Assembly (NCBI RefSeq): GCF_002161595.1
Contig: NZ_NFID01000008.1
Coordinates: 1 to 64,000, forward strand
Source: Gemmiger sp. An50
GTDB taxonomy: Bacteria; Bacillota; Clostridia; Oscillospirales; Ruminococcaceae
DNA length: 64,000 nucleotides
Direction of reading: 5' to 3'
Made by a program: the position numbers and the translations under genes. Below, in pieces: positions 1-10,282 of this stretch (the first letter of the stretch is position 1; every line of letters begins with the position of its first letter). Below the pieces are notes generated by a model. The model ran no database searches, had not been told where the DNA came from, and was given only the letters and a program-made list of their open reading frames with translations.

Positions 1-127
1 TTTGCTTTAGTGCGGTTGGCGTTACCCGCTTCTATTGTAGCAAAAGGAGGTTCTTTTTTTACCGTTTCAACGCTCGTGCTCTTCTCGTCCACAAGCATAG
101 CTTGTGGTTTTCTAGTTAATGACAAAC

Positions 128-161
128 AGCCCCCACCTGTGCCGCAGCACAAGTGGGGGCT
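128..161 (-). terminator. Hairpin downstream of the broken small gene
   Basis: AGCCCCCAC pairs with GTGGGGGCT and TGTGC with GCACA around a CGCA loop, giving a stem of about 15 bp with one mismatch. It lies just past the end of the minus-strand gene at 182-513. The following T-run is weak (TGTTTGTC), so termination is likely but not certain. Confidence 0.5.
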
Positions 162-181
162 GTATCTATATTACATTAAAC

Positions 182-513
182 TCAATCCAACGCTTCCGCC
201 ATAACCCAGTTAATATTCCCTCTGGCGTCCTCTTCCAGTGTGCAGCGCCAGAGGCTATCAGTGCGGACCCGGGCAAAATCGATAGCAGTGCACTTCCGGG
301 GTGCGTAGTGCGCTTTGGCGTTGCGCCAGCAGGCAAGGCGAATCTTCTCGCCGGTGTCCTCATCGGTGAAGTAACAGAACAGGCACATTCGCTTGCCCAG
401 GTGCGGTAATCCAAGCGCAGATGGAAGGCCCCGGCTTTCTCGGGGCGGCTGTACTGCTCCAGATTGGCTTCCATGCGCTCTTCGTAGTTGGTCAGAATTC
501 CGTAGTAGTTCAT
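182..513 (-). pseudogene. Small element-borne protein, frameshifted
   Basis: Reading starts at an ATG at 513 behind an AAAGGA-type ribosome binding site and gives a protein-like N-terminus (MNYYGILTNYEERMEAN...). At about 385-405 the protein-like signal moves to another frame, which continues as LGKRMCLFCYFTDEDTG... and stops at 182. The remainder of the first frame (to 166) is an Ala/Ser/Pro/Arg-rich string typical of a wrong frame. Joined, the two halves would make a protein of about 110 residues with CxxC-like cysteines. I do not recognise the family. The cause is a one-base change, real or a sequencing error; two separate overlapping genes are less likely. Confidence 0.55.
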
Positions 514-537
514 AGTCTTTTGTCCTTTCTTTTTGGG

Positions 538-1926
538 TTATCGTTCTTCCCGGTAAGCGGCGTGCTGCTGCTCCTGGGCGTTCAACAATTCAATTCTTTC
601 CCGCATCCGGTCTGCCCGGGGCGGGATTTTTTGTGCGGCACGCAGCTCTTTGCGTACCGCACAGATTTTTTCGGTGAGCTGGTCTTTCTCGGCATGTAGG
701 GCGGTGCATTCCGCCGGATCGTGACAGCGGCGCAGCCGGTTGCGACAATGGGTGCGCCGGGCCTCCAGAGTTTGCAGCTCCTCGGTTTTCTGGGTGATGA
801 ATTGCTCCACTTCCTCCCGGGTTTGCAGCGAATATCGCTCCAACAGATGCAGCTGGGCTTCGATCTGCTCCCAGTGGCGCAGGTCCTCCCGCATGGCCGG
901 ATGGGGCGGGCGATGGTTGGGGATCTTCTCTGGCAATCTGCCCAGCAGGTAGCAATAGTACAGATAGGTGCGGTAGATGCCCAGCGTTTTAAGCAGGGCT
1001 TTTTTGAACTCCTCCTGTTTCCACCGGTCGTGGGGATGAACCGGAGGATAGCATCTGCGGTACCGTTCCTGCCGCGTAGAGAGGGAAGAATACACGGTAT
1101 TTTCGCAGACGCGATCAAAGAGGGCCTCTTCCGTGTACCGTTCGCCCAGAGTTTTGAAGCGGACGGCATGTGCGTCACCGGGCATTTTAATGGTGGCGTA
1201 CTTGCGGTTCGGGCTGAAATTCACCTCATAGCCCATTTTCCTCAAGCGGGTGGGCAGCTCTTGGAAATGGTCGCATTCAAGGACTGCCCGATCAATGTCC
1301 TGCCTCATCACGTTGTAACGTGTGGGTTCGCCCGCCTTTTCCGCCTGAAAAAGATTCCGGGGTGTGCGGTGGCGGGAGGGGTCTTCCACCACCGAAAGCC
1401 CATGCTCCCGGCAGAGTGTATCCGACGCCTTTTGCAGCGCCCGATAGGTTTTCCGGCAATCGTTATATCGTTTGCCGTCCACAAAGGAGACGGAGTTCAG
1501 CACGAAATGATTGTGGCAGCAATCGGTATTCAGGTGAGTGGCAACCAACACCTGAAACCGGTCGCCCCAGAGCCTGCGGGCCAGCTCCACCCCGATGGCA
1601 TGGCATTTTTCAGGGGTGACTTCTCCGGGCGGAAAGCTCTGGTAGGCATGGAATGCGACGATGCCTGCTGTGTCCCCAAACTGCCGTTTGGTCAGCTCCA
1701 TCTGCTGGCGGGCAATCTCGGGCAGGCAGTTCACTCCGCTCACAAACAGCTGGCGATCCTGTGTTGTTTTGGAATGGTTGGCTGCGTACTGGAGCACCTC
1801 GACCAGATCGTCCTTTGCCGGAGCCAAGCCCGTCAGGTCCGGCATTCGGGTTTTCTCTTCGTTTTCGGCGTATCGGATGAGGGAATCCAGACGGCCCCTC
1901 ACCGGCCAGATTTTGGTCACGGCCAC
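538..1926 (-). CDS. Relaxase/mobilization nuclease (MobA/VirD2-like)
   Basis: 462 residues. Relaxases nick the transfer origin and stay bound to the DNA strand that is passed to the recipient. The metal-binding three-histidine motif is visible as HLN...HNHFV (His131, His138, His140), followed by NSVSFVDGKRYND, as in the Relaxase domain family (PF03432). The nucleophile is probably Tyr19 in LIRYAENEEKT. The C-terminal third is charged and helix-rich. The start is a GTG at 1926, four bases after the MobC stop, with an AGGGAG ribosome binding site inside the end of mobC, so the two genes are translationally linked. The family is secure; the exact MOB class is not. Confidence 0.92.
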   Translation of the reverse strand: MAVTKIWPVRGRLDSLIRYAENEEKTRMPDLTGLAPAKDDLVEVLQYAANHSKTTQDRQLFVSGVNCLPEIARQQMELTKRQFGDTAGIVAFHAYQSFPPGEVTPEKCHAIGVELARRLWGDRFQVLVATHLNTDCCHNHFVLNSVSFVDGKRYNDCRKTYRALQKASDTLCREHGLSVVEDPSRHRTPRNLFQAEKAGEPTRYNVMRQDIDRAVLECDHFQELPTRLRKMGYEVNFSPNRKYATIKMPGDAHAVRFKTLGERYTEEALFDRVCENTVYSSLSTRQERYRRCYPPVHPHDRWKQEEFKKALLKTLGIYRTYLYYCYLLGRLPEKIPNHRPPHPAMREDLRHWEQIEAQLHLLERYSLQTREEVEQFITQKTEELQTLEARRTHCRNRLRRCHDPAECTALHAEKDQLTEKICAVRKELRAAQKIPPRADRMRERIELLNAQEQQHAAYREER

Positions 1927-1929
1927 GGG

Positions 1930-2208
1930 TCAGCTCTCCCTTCTGGGCAGGGTAGTGGACTGGATGGCCAGCAGAGTATTCAGCAGTTCTGCCTGCACCT
2001 GCGGGGTATTCTCCCGCTGGTAAAGCTCGGTGAGCCGGGTGAGAATCTGCTGGTATTCCAGCGGCGGAGTGGGCTGGGGTACTCGTCCGCTCAACCGCAT
2101 CCGCACATAGCGGGACAGGGACAATCCGCAGGCTTTGGCGGCTTGCTCAAACCGCTGTTTTTCTTCCTGGGTCACGCGGATATCCAGCTGGATGGTTCGG
2201 TTCAGCAT
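1930..2208 (-). CDS. mobC: MobC-like relaxosome accessory protein
   Basis: 92 residues from the ATG at 2208, which has an AGGAG site 8 bases upstream; an open frame extends further upstream but lacks such a signal. The N-terminus (LNRTIQLDIRVTQEEKQRFEQAAKACGLSLSRYVRMRL) has the ribbon-helix-helix look of MobC and CopG-type DNA-binding proteins. Such proteins bind near oriT and help the relaxase open the nick site. It lies directly upstream of the relaxase gene in the same transcript. Assignment rests on this motif and the context. Confidence 0.85.
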   Translation of the reverse strand: MLNRTIQLDIRVTQEEKQRFEQAAKACGLSLSRYVRMRLSGRVPQPTPPLEYQQILTRLTELYQRENTPQVQAELLNTLLAIQSTTLPRRES

Positions 2209-2581
2209 GTGTTTTCTCCTTTCTAAGGCGGCACCGCATAATTCCAGGTGGTGGAGCGCGCCGGAAAATTTTTGCGGAATGAACCAAAAAGCACAGGCAA
2301 GCCTTGGTGGCTTGGCGAGCATTTTTGGAAAATTCCACGGAAAATTTTAGCGCGATACGCCGCCTGAGCCAGTCGGCGTGAATTGTGCGGTGGTGCCTTC
2401 AATAACAAAGGACCGGGCAGTCTGGCCCGATCCTTTTGTGTTGTTGCGTTGTTGGGTTGATCGGGGGTTACAGGGGGATTTCCCCCTGTGCAGAGCAAGG
2501 CTCTGCGGCGGCGTATGGCTTCTAAAAAGCTATACAAAGCCAGTGCTCGTTCCCCCTGTGGACAGGCGTTTTTCTGTCCGG
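2209..2581. other. Non-coding stretch, candidate oriT region
   Basis: 373 bases with no protein-like frame, directly upstream of mobC. It holds several structured sequences: direct copies of GGAAAATTTT near 2264 and 2339, an inverted repeat ACGCCG/CGGCGT (2357-2362 and 2374-2379), an inverted repeat ACAGGGGGA/TTCCCCCTGT near 2470-2490, and GGACAG/CTGTCC at about 2561-2580. Relaxase and MobC genes usually lie next to their own oriT, so this is the most likely origin of transfer. The nick site cannot be named from sequence alone. Confidence 0.4.
2407..2440 (-). terminator. Terminator-like hairpin after the TnpV-like gene
   Basis: AAAGGACCGGGC pairs with GCCCGATCCTTT around a short loop with one mismatch. 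It lies about 140 bases past the TnpV-like stop. The stem is A/T-rich at its base, which gives U-rich ends on both strands. Confidence 0.4.
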
Positions 2582-2935
2582 TCATTCCAGAGCTTCCGGA
2601 TAGAGAAACTCCGGCAGAATCGCCTGCTCTGCAGCGTCCCGGATCAGGTTCATCCAGCGCACCCACTCCATGGGATTTGCGCGCTTGAGGGCTTCGTCCA
2701 CCTGCTGCTGGCGGGCCATCCGGGCCACACATTCCTGCACGGCCTGCCGGGCTTCTTCGTCCACCTGGGACAGGTGACGGTTGAGCCGGTCCTCCAGCAG
2801 CAGCCGGTCCAGCAGATCGGGGCGGTGGTTCTCCAGAAACTGACGGCGCATCTCGCCGTAGCGGCCAATGGGGCGGACCGTATCGGTGGACAGCAGATTG
2901 AGCAACAGATAGCCGTTGACGTTTGTGTATTGCAT
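2582..2935 (-). CDS. tnpV: TnpV-like transposon-encoded protein
   Basis: 117 residues, the usual size for TnpV-type proteins of clostridial transposons. Recognisable features are an N-terminal YLLLNL segment, PIGRYGEMRRQFLENHRPDLLDRLLL, and a C-terminal ALKRANPMEWVRWMNLIRDAAEQAILPEFLY, which match the family pattern 'PIGKYG.MR..FL.E..P.LY..LL' and 'W...MN.....AEE.I..E..Y' as I remember it. No enzymatic activity is known for this family; it is common cargo of mobile elements. It lies 13 bases downstream of the parB-like gene and is probably co-transcribed. Confidence 0.8.
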   Translation of the reverse strand: MQYTNVNGYLLLNLLSTDTVRPIGRYGEMRRQFLENHRPDLLDRLLLEDRLNRHLSQVDEEARQAVQECVARMARQQQVDEALKRANPMEWVRWMNLIRDAAEQAILPEFLYPEALE

Positions 2936-2948
2936 GGTAAGACCTCCG

Positions 2949-3824
2949 TTATCGCTCTGGTTGATTTTTGTTGTAGCCGCGTTTATGCTGCCAGTTACGC
3001 AGCAGAAGCATGATGGTATTGTGCATCTGTTCCGGCGTGTAGTTGGGCGGGAAGAACTTCTTCACGTCCTCCTGATTCAGAAAGAACTTCTGCCGCTGAT
3101 TGGGCTTTTCCTCGGTGAGCAGATGGTGCAGGTATTCTCTCGTCAGGGTTCCGGCCTGACTCATCTGCTTGAGGGTGCGGGACTGGGTGAGGGAGGGCGT
3201 AGCCTGGCAGGCATCCATTTCATCTTTCAAAAGCTGCTGATCTTCCTCGGTGAGATAGGAGATCTCCACCGCCGGATTGAAGGCAATTCGGCCTTCGTCC
3301 ACCATCTGAAGAATAGAGGGAATGAGACAGGTCAGACGGATGTAACGCTGGACAGTTCGACCACTTTCGTTGCTTGTTTGACCAACAATGTCTGAGGCTT
3401 CCAACTTCCCGACAAGTTGTCGGGAAGTTGCCTTTCCCTGATGCTTGATCGCCTCCATCTTCATTTTGTACGCAAAGGCTTTTTCGCTGGGCAGGATATG
3501 TTCCCGCTGGATGTTGCTGTCCACCAGAAGGATGACCGCTTCATCGTCGGTCATCGGGCGCACCAGCACCGGCAGTCGGGTAATGCCCAGCGCCTCGCAG
3601 GCAGCTTTGCGGCGATGGCCGCTCACGATCTCATAGCTTCCGTTCGGCAGCGGGCGGGCCAGCAGGGGAGAGAGCACCCCATATTCCTGAATGCTTTCCT
3701 TCAGCTGGTCCATTTCTTCGCCGGTGGCTACCCGGAACGGCTGGTTCTGAAAAGGCACCAGCACCCCGGCATCCAGCATGGTCACTACCTGAGAATCGGA
3801 GGTATTTTGTGCGGTTTCGTTCAT
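2949..3824 (-). CDS. ParB/RepB/Spo0J-family partition protein
   Basis: 291 residues from the ATG at 3824, behind an AAGGAG site; in-frame codons upstream lack one. The N-terminal ParB nuclease-like domain (about residues 20-115) shows FRVATGEEMDQLKESIQEYGVLSPLLARP and the family hallmark YEIVSGHRRKAACEALG. A middle helical DNA-binding region follows (about 115-200; SEKAFAYKMKMEAI, GRTVQRYIRL). There is no adjacent parA. Orphan ParB-like proteins are frequent on clostridial mobile elements, where they may stabilise the element or regulate transcription. A 29-bp perfect palindrome lies inside this gene (3402-3430). Confidence 0.9.
   Translation of the reverse strand: MNETAQNTSDSQVVTMLDAGVLVPFQNQPFRVATGEEMDQLKESIQEYGVLSPLLARPLPNGSYEIVSGHRRKAACEALGITRLPVLVRPMTDDEAVILLVDSNIQREHILPSEKAFAYKMKMEAIKHQGKATSRQLVGKLEASDIVGQTSNESGRTVQRYIRLTCLIPSILQMVDEGRIAFNPAVEISYLTEEDQQLLKDEMDACQATPSLTQSRTLKQMSQAGTLTREYLHHLLTEEKPNQRQKFFLNQEDVKKFFPPNYTPEQMHNTIMLLLRNWQHKRGYNKNQPER
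3402..3430. repeat. 29-bp palindrome inside the parB-like gene
   Basis: CAACTTCCCGACAA, one central G, then TTGTCGGGAAGTTG: 14-bp perfect arms. It lies in the codons for TSRQLVGKLE. It could be a protein-binding site (parS-like) or an mRNA hairpin. Confidence 0.9.
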
Positions 3825-3882
3825 CTGTAACACGCTCCTTTCTCTGCAAAAATGATGGGTTGCAAAGGGGGAAATGGACCCG

Positions 3883-3912
3883 AAAATGTACACCGCAAAG
3901 TGGGTACATTTT
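3883..3912. promoter_or_regulatory. Inverted repeat upstream of the parB-like gene (operator-like)
   Basis: AAAATGTAC (3883-3891) and GTACATTTT (3904-3912) form perfect 9-bp arms with a 12-base spacer, 60-90 bases upstream of the parB-like start. Position and symmetry suggest an operator, possibly bound by the ParB-like protein itself. No clear -35/-10 pair was identified nearby. Confidence 0.5.
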
Positions 3913-3956
3913 TGAAAATACGGGCCGTGGCCCCTAAGCCTTGTGAAAAATGGGCA

Positions 3957-3996
3957 GAAAAAATCCCCCTACGCTGTTTGTCAGCGGCAGGGGGAT
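3957..3996 (-). terminator. Rho-independent terminator after ppdK
   Basis: On the minus strand ATCCCCCT pairs with AGGGGGAT and CGCTG with CAGCG around a short loop, followed by TTTTTT. It terminates rightward-originating transcription from ppdK and separates it from the mobile element. Confidence 0.85.
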
Positions 3997-4003
3997 TGGC
4001 GTA

Positions 4004-4111
4004 TTACAGGTATACTTCTAGGTCGATGTCATGCCATCGACTGGGCTTTACCACGCAATTTCGCGCTTTCTGGAACACATGGGCGTCCTCAAAGTGCAGC
4101 GTCAGCTGCAT
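4004..4111 (-). CDS. Possible 35-residue ORF between ppdK and its terminator
   Basis: ATG at 4111, 13 bases after the ppdK stop, stop at 4004, immediately before the terminator. The peptide begins MQLTLHFEDAHVFQKARN and ends DIDLEVYL, with alternating hydrophobic and polar residues typical of beta-strand proteins rather than random frame. It could be a real small gene or the tail of a gene truncated when the element inserted. No family recognised. Confidence 0.3.
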   Translation of the reverse strand: MQLTLHFEDAHVFQKARNCVVKPSRWHDIDLEVYL

Positions 4112-4124
4112 GAGCCCGATCGGA

Positions 4125-6764
<2,640 letters not shown>

Positions 6765-6840
6765 AATCTTCAACCTCCAATGGTAGCACCGGGCGGGGCA
6801 GAGCCTCGGGCGATGCCGATATTCCGTTTGTGATGAACAC

Positions 6841-6849
6841 ATTATAACA
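6841..6849 (-). promoter_or_regulatory. Extended -10 promoter for ppdK
   Basis: Minus-strand TG-T-TATAAT (TATAAT at 6846-6841) lies about 75 bases upstream of the ppdK start codon. No good -35 hexamer is present at 17 bp, as is usual for extended -10 promoters. The rest of the gap to pth (to 7089) is A/T-rich and contains another TATAAT on the plus strand at 7003-7008, a possible pth -10, without a convincing -35. Confidence 0.55.
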
Positions 6850-7089
6850 GATTCGAGAAAAAAATACCAGAACTTTTTTCAGAATTTGGAAACTTTTTGT
6901 GTCAAATCACTGTAAAATCTGACAAAATGCGGTGAAAAGCGGGTTTGCGGGCATAGTAAGATTCATTCCTGCACTTGAAAATTTTTAAAAAATTGGTATG
7001 CTTATAATTGGTGTAATTTTTAGATTTTCCGGCCTCGTCCGTTTACTTGGAGCGTGTTCTATTTTAGGCCGGACCTGCGAGGTCGAACT

Positions 7090-7680
7090 ATGTTTTTCAA
7101 AAAGCAGACCGCCGGGGCCGACTGGCTGGTGGCGGGCCTGGGCAATCCGGGCAAAAAATATGAGGGCACCCGCCACAATGTGGGCTTTGACGCCATTGAC
7201 CATCTGGCCAAAGAGTGGGGCGTGAGTGTGACCAAGGCCAAATTCGAGGGCCTGTACGGGCAGGCGGCGCTGGGCGAGGGCAAGGTGCTGCTGCTCAAGC
7301 CCCAGACCTTTATGAATCTTTCCGGCCACAGCGTGCAGGCGGCGGCGGAGTTTTTCAAAATTCCGCCGGAGCATGTGATCATCCTGTGCGACGACGTGAC
7401 CCAGAAGCCGGGCAAGATCCGCATCCGGCCCAGCGGTTCGGCGGGCGGCCACAACGGCCTGAAGGACATCATCGCCTGCCTGGGCACCGACGGTTTTGCC
7501 CGGGTGCGGCTGGGCGTGGGCGAAAAGCCCAGCCCGGACTACGACCTGGCCAACTGGGTGCTGGGCAAACTGGGTGGCGAGGACCGCAAGGCCTTCGAGA
7601 GCCGGTTGAACGACGTGGAAGCCGCGGTGCGGCTGATTCTGGCGGGCAAGCTGAGCGAGGCGCAGAATCGATTCAATTGA
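7090..7680 (+). CDS. pth: Peptidyl-tRNA hydrolase
   Basis: 196 residues, typical for bacterial Pth. It frees tRNA from peptidyl-tRNA that drops off ribosomes. Conserved blocks are visible: GLGNPGKKYEGTRHNVGFDAID (catalytic His in TRHNVGF), LLLKPQTFMNLSG, and GSAGGHNGLKDI with its conserved Asn/His. The start ATG at 7090 has GAGG 7 bases upstream. A terminator follows at once, so it is probably monocistronic from an A/T-rich upstream region. Confidence 0.96.
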   Translation: MFFKKQTAGADWLVAGLGNPGKKYEGTRHNVGFDAIDHLAKEWGVSVTKAKFEGLYGQAALGEGKVLLLKPQTFMNLSGHSVQAAAEFFKIPPEHVIILCDDVTQKPGKIRIRPSGSAGGHNGLKDIIACLGTDGFARVRLGVGEKPSPDYDLANWVLGKLGGEDRKAFESRLNDVEAAVRLILAGKLSEAQNRFN

Positions 7681-7685
7681 GCCAG

Positions 7686-7716
7686 CGGGCCCGGATTTCC
7701 GGGCCCGTTTTGTTTT
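7686..7716 (+). terminator. Terminator of pth
   Basis: CGGGCCCGGA/TCCGGGCCCG stem with a 2-base loop followed by TTTTGTTTT. Confidence 0.85.
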
Positions 7717-7747
7717 CTCGATACGATAGAGATAAGGAGGGAACGGC

Positions 7748-8749
7748 ATGAAAGCGGTTTGCAGAATGATCGCTGCCGGGCTGCTGCTGGCCTTGCTGGC
7801 CGGGTGCGGCGCCGGTCAGAGCAGCTACGAATGGGCGGTGGAACCCCAGCTGCAGGCGGACAAGATCGAACCCCTTGCCGTAAGCGGGGGAGGGATGCTG
7901 GAGGGCAGCCTGCCGGAGGGCGAAGCTCTGCTTGCCCTCTGTGCTGCCCAGAAAGGCGGGCTGTGGGGCCTTGTGGACGGACACACCGGCGAATGGGTGG
8001 TGGAGCCCCGGTTTTCCCAGCGTCCCACCCTGTGCCCCGACGGGCATCTGCTGGCCGCCGGGCCGGACGGCACACTGCTCTCCGATCCGGAGCTGGACCG
8101 CCAGCTGGAGGCGTATGATCCGAATCTTCAGACCGAGCCGGGCCACGGGGGCCTGGGTGTGGAATACGTGTGGGATGAAGAGACCGGTCAGGTACGCCGC
8201 CACAGCTGGAACGAAAGCGGGGCAGAGAGCCCCATCCTGGAACCGGATACAACCGGCGAACTGCTCCCGGTGCGGCAGGGTATCTGGGAATACAACCAGC
8301 TGGAAGGCGCGCAGGTAATGAAGGCGCAACCCAAAAGTTTTTATGCCGTAGCCACGGCAGACGGAAAACTGCTCTCGGACTTTGTTTACGAGCAGGCCCG
8401 GCCCGGCAGCGGCGGACTGATCGCGGTGGAGAAAAAGGGCAAATGGGGCTATCTGAACGGCCAGGGCAAGCTGGCGATCCCCTGCAAATACGACGGCGTC
8501 TGGGGTCAGAGCGCCGACCGGGACGTGCAGGGCAACGACAGCGCGGTCTGGCAGCGAATCTGGCCCGCACCCTGCCTTGAAGCAGGCGTGGTGGTGCGCA
8601 AGGGCGGGGAATATGCCCTGCTGAGCAGCGAGGGCAAAAAGCTCATTGGCTTCGGAACCTATCAGGCGCTGGCCCCGGCCCCAGACGGCCTGGTCTGGGC
8701 CAAACAGAACGGCCTTTGGGGGCTGCTGCGGCCGGTTTCCGGCTCCTGA
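7748..8749 (+). CDS. WG-repeat lipoprotein
   Basis: 333 residues. The N-terminus (MKAVCRMIAAGLLLALLAGCGAG) is a lipoprotein signal with lipobox LAGC, so the protein is expected to be attached to the outer face of the membrane. The body contains repeats of WG type: KGGLWGLVDGHTGEWVVEPRF, KKGKWGYLNGQGKLAIPCKYDGVW and QNGLWGLLRP. These beta-rich repeats are widespread in Firmicutes and have no defined enzymatic role. A GGAGGG ribosome binding site precedes the ATG. It lies between pth and the carboxypeptidase gene but is not clearly in an operon with either. Confidence 0.85.
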   Translation: MKAVCRMIAAGLLLALLAGCGAGQSSYEWAVEPQLQADKIEPLAVSGGGMLEGSLPEGEALLALCAAQKGGLWGLVDGHTGEWVVEPRFSQRPTLCPDGHLLAAGPDGTLLSDPELDRQLEAYDPNLQTEPGHGGLGVEYVWDEETGQVRRHSWNESGAESPILEPDTTGELLPVRQGIWEYNQLEGAQVMKAQPKSFYAVATADGKLLSDFVYEQARPGSGGLIAVEKKGKWGYLNGQGKLAIPCKYDGVWGQSADRDVQGNDSAVWQRIWPAPCLEAGVVVRKGGEYALLSSEGKKLIGFGTYQALAPAPDGLVWAKQNGLWGLLRPVSGS

Positions 8750-8770
8750 CCCTCTCTTTTTTAAAAACAT

Positions 8771-8800
8771 TTGCGCACACGGCCCGCAAGCCGGTATAAT
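8771..8800 (+). promoter_or_regulatory. Promoter of the D,D-carboxypeptidase gene
   Basis: TTGCGC (8771-8776), 18-bp spacer, TATAAT (8795-8800), about 40 bases upstream of the start codon. Confidence 0.65.
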
Positions 8801-8839
8801 AATCGCTGGTAAGAATTCCACAGTAAGGGAGGAACATGG

Positions 8840-10219
8840 TTGAAAACCAGACTTTTGTGCGCGGTGATGCTGTTGGCGCTGGCCATCGGACTGGCAACGC
8901 CTGCCGCCGCCCAGTGGGACCCGCCCCAGGGCGCGGCGGACAAGGCCCAGGCGGTGTATCTGTATCAGCTGGACACCGAGACCCTGGTCTACGCGAAAAA
9001 CGAGGAGGAGCAGCGGGCTCCCGCCAGCCTGACCAAGCTGATGACCGCGCTGCTTCTGGTGGAGAGCGGTCAGCCCCTGGACACGGCCTTCACCATTCCC
9101 CAGGACCTGCAGCCGGAGTTCAACGAGATCCTGGCGAACTACGGCACCCGGGCGGGCCTTCTCTGCGGCGAGACGGTCACGCTGGAGGACCTGCTCTACG
9201 GCTGCCTTCTGCCCAGCGGAAACGACGCGGCCAGCGCCATCGCCTGGTATCTGGGAAATGGGGACGAGGCCGCGTTCCTGGAACAGATGAACCAGCGGGC
9301 CGCTGAGCTGGGCTGCACCGGCACCCATTTCAGCTGTCCCCACGGGCTGGACGGCATCGAACAGGGCACTTACAGCACGGCGCAGGACATGTTCCGAATC
9401 GCCCGCGCCTGCATGGAGAACGAGACGCTGATGGAGGTCATGTGCTCCACGGATTACTGGATGCCCCTGACCGAGCTGCACACCCAGGCCGACGCCGGTG
9501 CGCCGGAAGGTAAAAGCTACCAGATCCGCAGCACCGTGGTGATGCAAAACCCGGACTCTCCCTTGTACCGGGACTACATCCGGGGCATGAAAACCGGCTT
9601 TACCGACGAGGCGGGCCGGTGCTTTGTGTCCGGCGCACAGCAGGGCGGGGCCAGCTGGCTGCTGGTGGTGATGGGCGCGCAGGACGGCCTGGCGGAGGAC
9701 GGCGTGAACTACGCCTTCCACACCACGGCCAACCTGTATGACTGGGCGCTGGAATCCCTGGCTCCCACCGCCGCCGTGAACACCGAGACCCCGGCCGCCC
9801 AGCTTCCGCTGCGCTGGTGCGCGGAAAGCGACACCGTGGGTCTGTACGCCAAGGACCCGCTGGTGGTGCTGGCCGAGACCGGCTCCAGCAGTTTGGAAAC
9901 CCGCGTCGAGACCACTGTGGATTCCCTGGACGCGCCGGTGCAGGCCGGGCAGGTGCTGGGCCGGCTGACTGCTCTGGTGAACGGCGAGACGGTGGGTTCC
10001 ACCGAGCTGGTGACGCTTGGCAATTACGAGCGCAGCTTCTGGCTGTATGCGGGAGATATCCTTCGCCCCTGGCTGCCGCTTCTGGCGGTGCTGGGCTGTG
10101 TTCTGCTGATCGGACTGGCTCTGCTGGTCCGTATGCTTTCCCGCCGGGCCGCAGTACGCCGCAGGCGTAAGGCGATCCGGGTAGCGCCGCCCCGGAACAG
10201 CCAGCCGCAAAACAAATAA
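8840..10219 (+). CDS. dacF: D-alanyl-D-alanine carboxypeptidase (S11, DacF/PBP5-type)
   Basis: 459 residues. It trims the terminal D-Ala from peptidoglycan pentapeptides outside the cell. The start is TTG at 8840 with GGGAGG upstream; the ATG four bases earlier is in another frame. Signal peptide residues 1-24 (AQW follows the cut). Penicillin-binding motifs: SLTK at 63-66, SGN at 125-127, KTG at 250-252 (KTGFTDEAGRC). The C-terminal domain is followed by a membrane helix (WLPLLAVLGCVLLIGLALLV) and a basic tail, so this enzyme is anchored by a true transmembrane helix rather than the amphipathic tail of classical PBP5. Role as PBP5-like or sporulation DacF is not resolved. Confidence 0.93.
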   Translation: MKTRLLCAVMLLALAIGLATPAAAQWDPPQGAADKAQAVYLYQLDTETLVYAKNEEEQRAPASLTKLMTALLLVESGQPLDTAFTIPQDLQPEFNEILANYGTRAGLLCGETVTLEDLLYGCLLPSGNDAASAIAWYLGNGDEAAFLEQMNQRAAELGCTGTHFSCPHGLDGIEQGTYSTAQDMFRIARACMENETLMEVMCSTDYWMPLTELHTQADAGAPEGKSYQIRSTVVMQNPDSPLYRDYIRGMKTGFTDEAGRCFVSGAQQGGASWLLVVMGAQDGLAEDGVNYAFHTTANLYDWALESLAPTAAVNTETPAAQLPLRWCAESDTVGLYAKDPLVVLAETGSSSLETRVETTVDSLDAPVQAGQVLGRLTALVNGETVGSTELVTLGNYERSFWLYAGDILRPWLPLLAVLGCVLLIGLALLVRMLSRRAAVRRRRKAIRVAPPRNSQPQNK

Positions 10220-10244
10220 GTTCTTCCTTTTATAAGAAAAAACA

Positions 10245-10277
10245 AAACCGCCCGGATTCGATGAATCCGGGCGGTTT
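10245..10277. terminator. Bidirectional terminator between converging genes
   Basis: AAACCGCCCGGATTC pairs with GAATCCGGGCGGTTT around a 3-base loop. It lies between the stops of dacF (+) and the nitroreductase gene (-). Confidence 0.85.
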
Positions 10278-10282
10278 GCCGT

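Larger units (their letters stand above)
1..3960. mobile_element. End of an integrative/mobilizable element (left part outside window)
   Basis: A relaxase, a MobC-like accessory protein, a TnpV-like protein and a ParB-like protein sit together on the minus strand, directly beside core gene ppdK. This gene mix is typical of integrative mobilizable or conjugative elements of gut Clostridia. No integrase is visible, so it must lie to the left or be absent. The right boundary is inferred to fall between the parB-like start (3824) and the ppdK terminator (about 3957); I could not identify an att repeat. Bases 1-127 show no supportable gene. Confidence 0.75.

Noticed and set aside
2582-2935. TnpV-like gene as evidence of an insertion sequence
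   Set aside because: TnpV-type proteins are not transposases, and no terminal inverted repeats or target duplications were seen around it.
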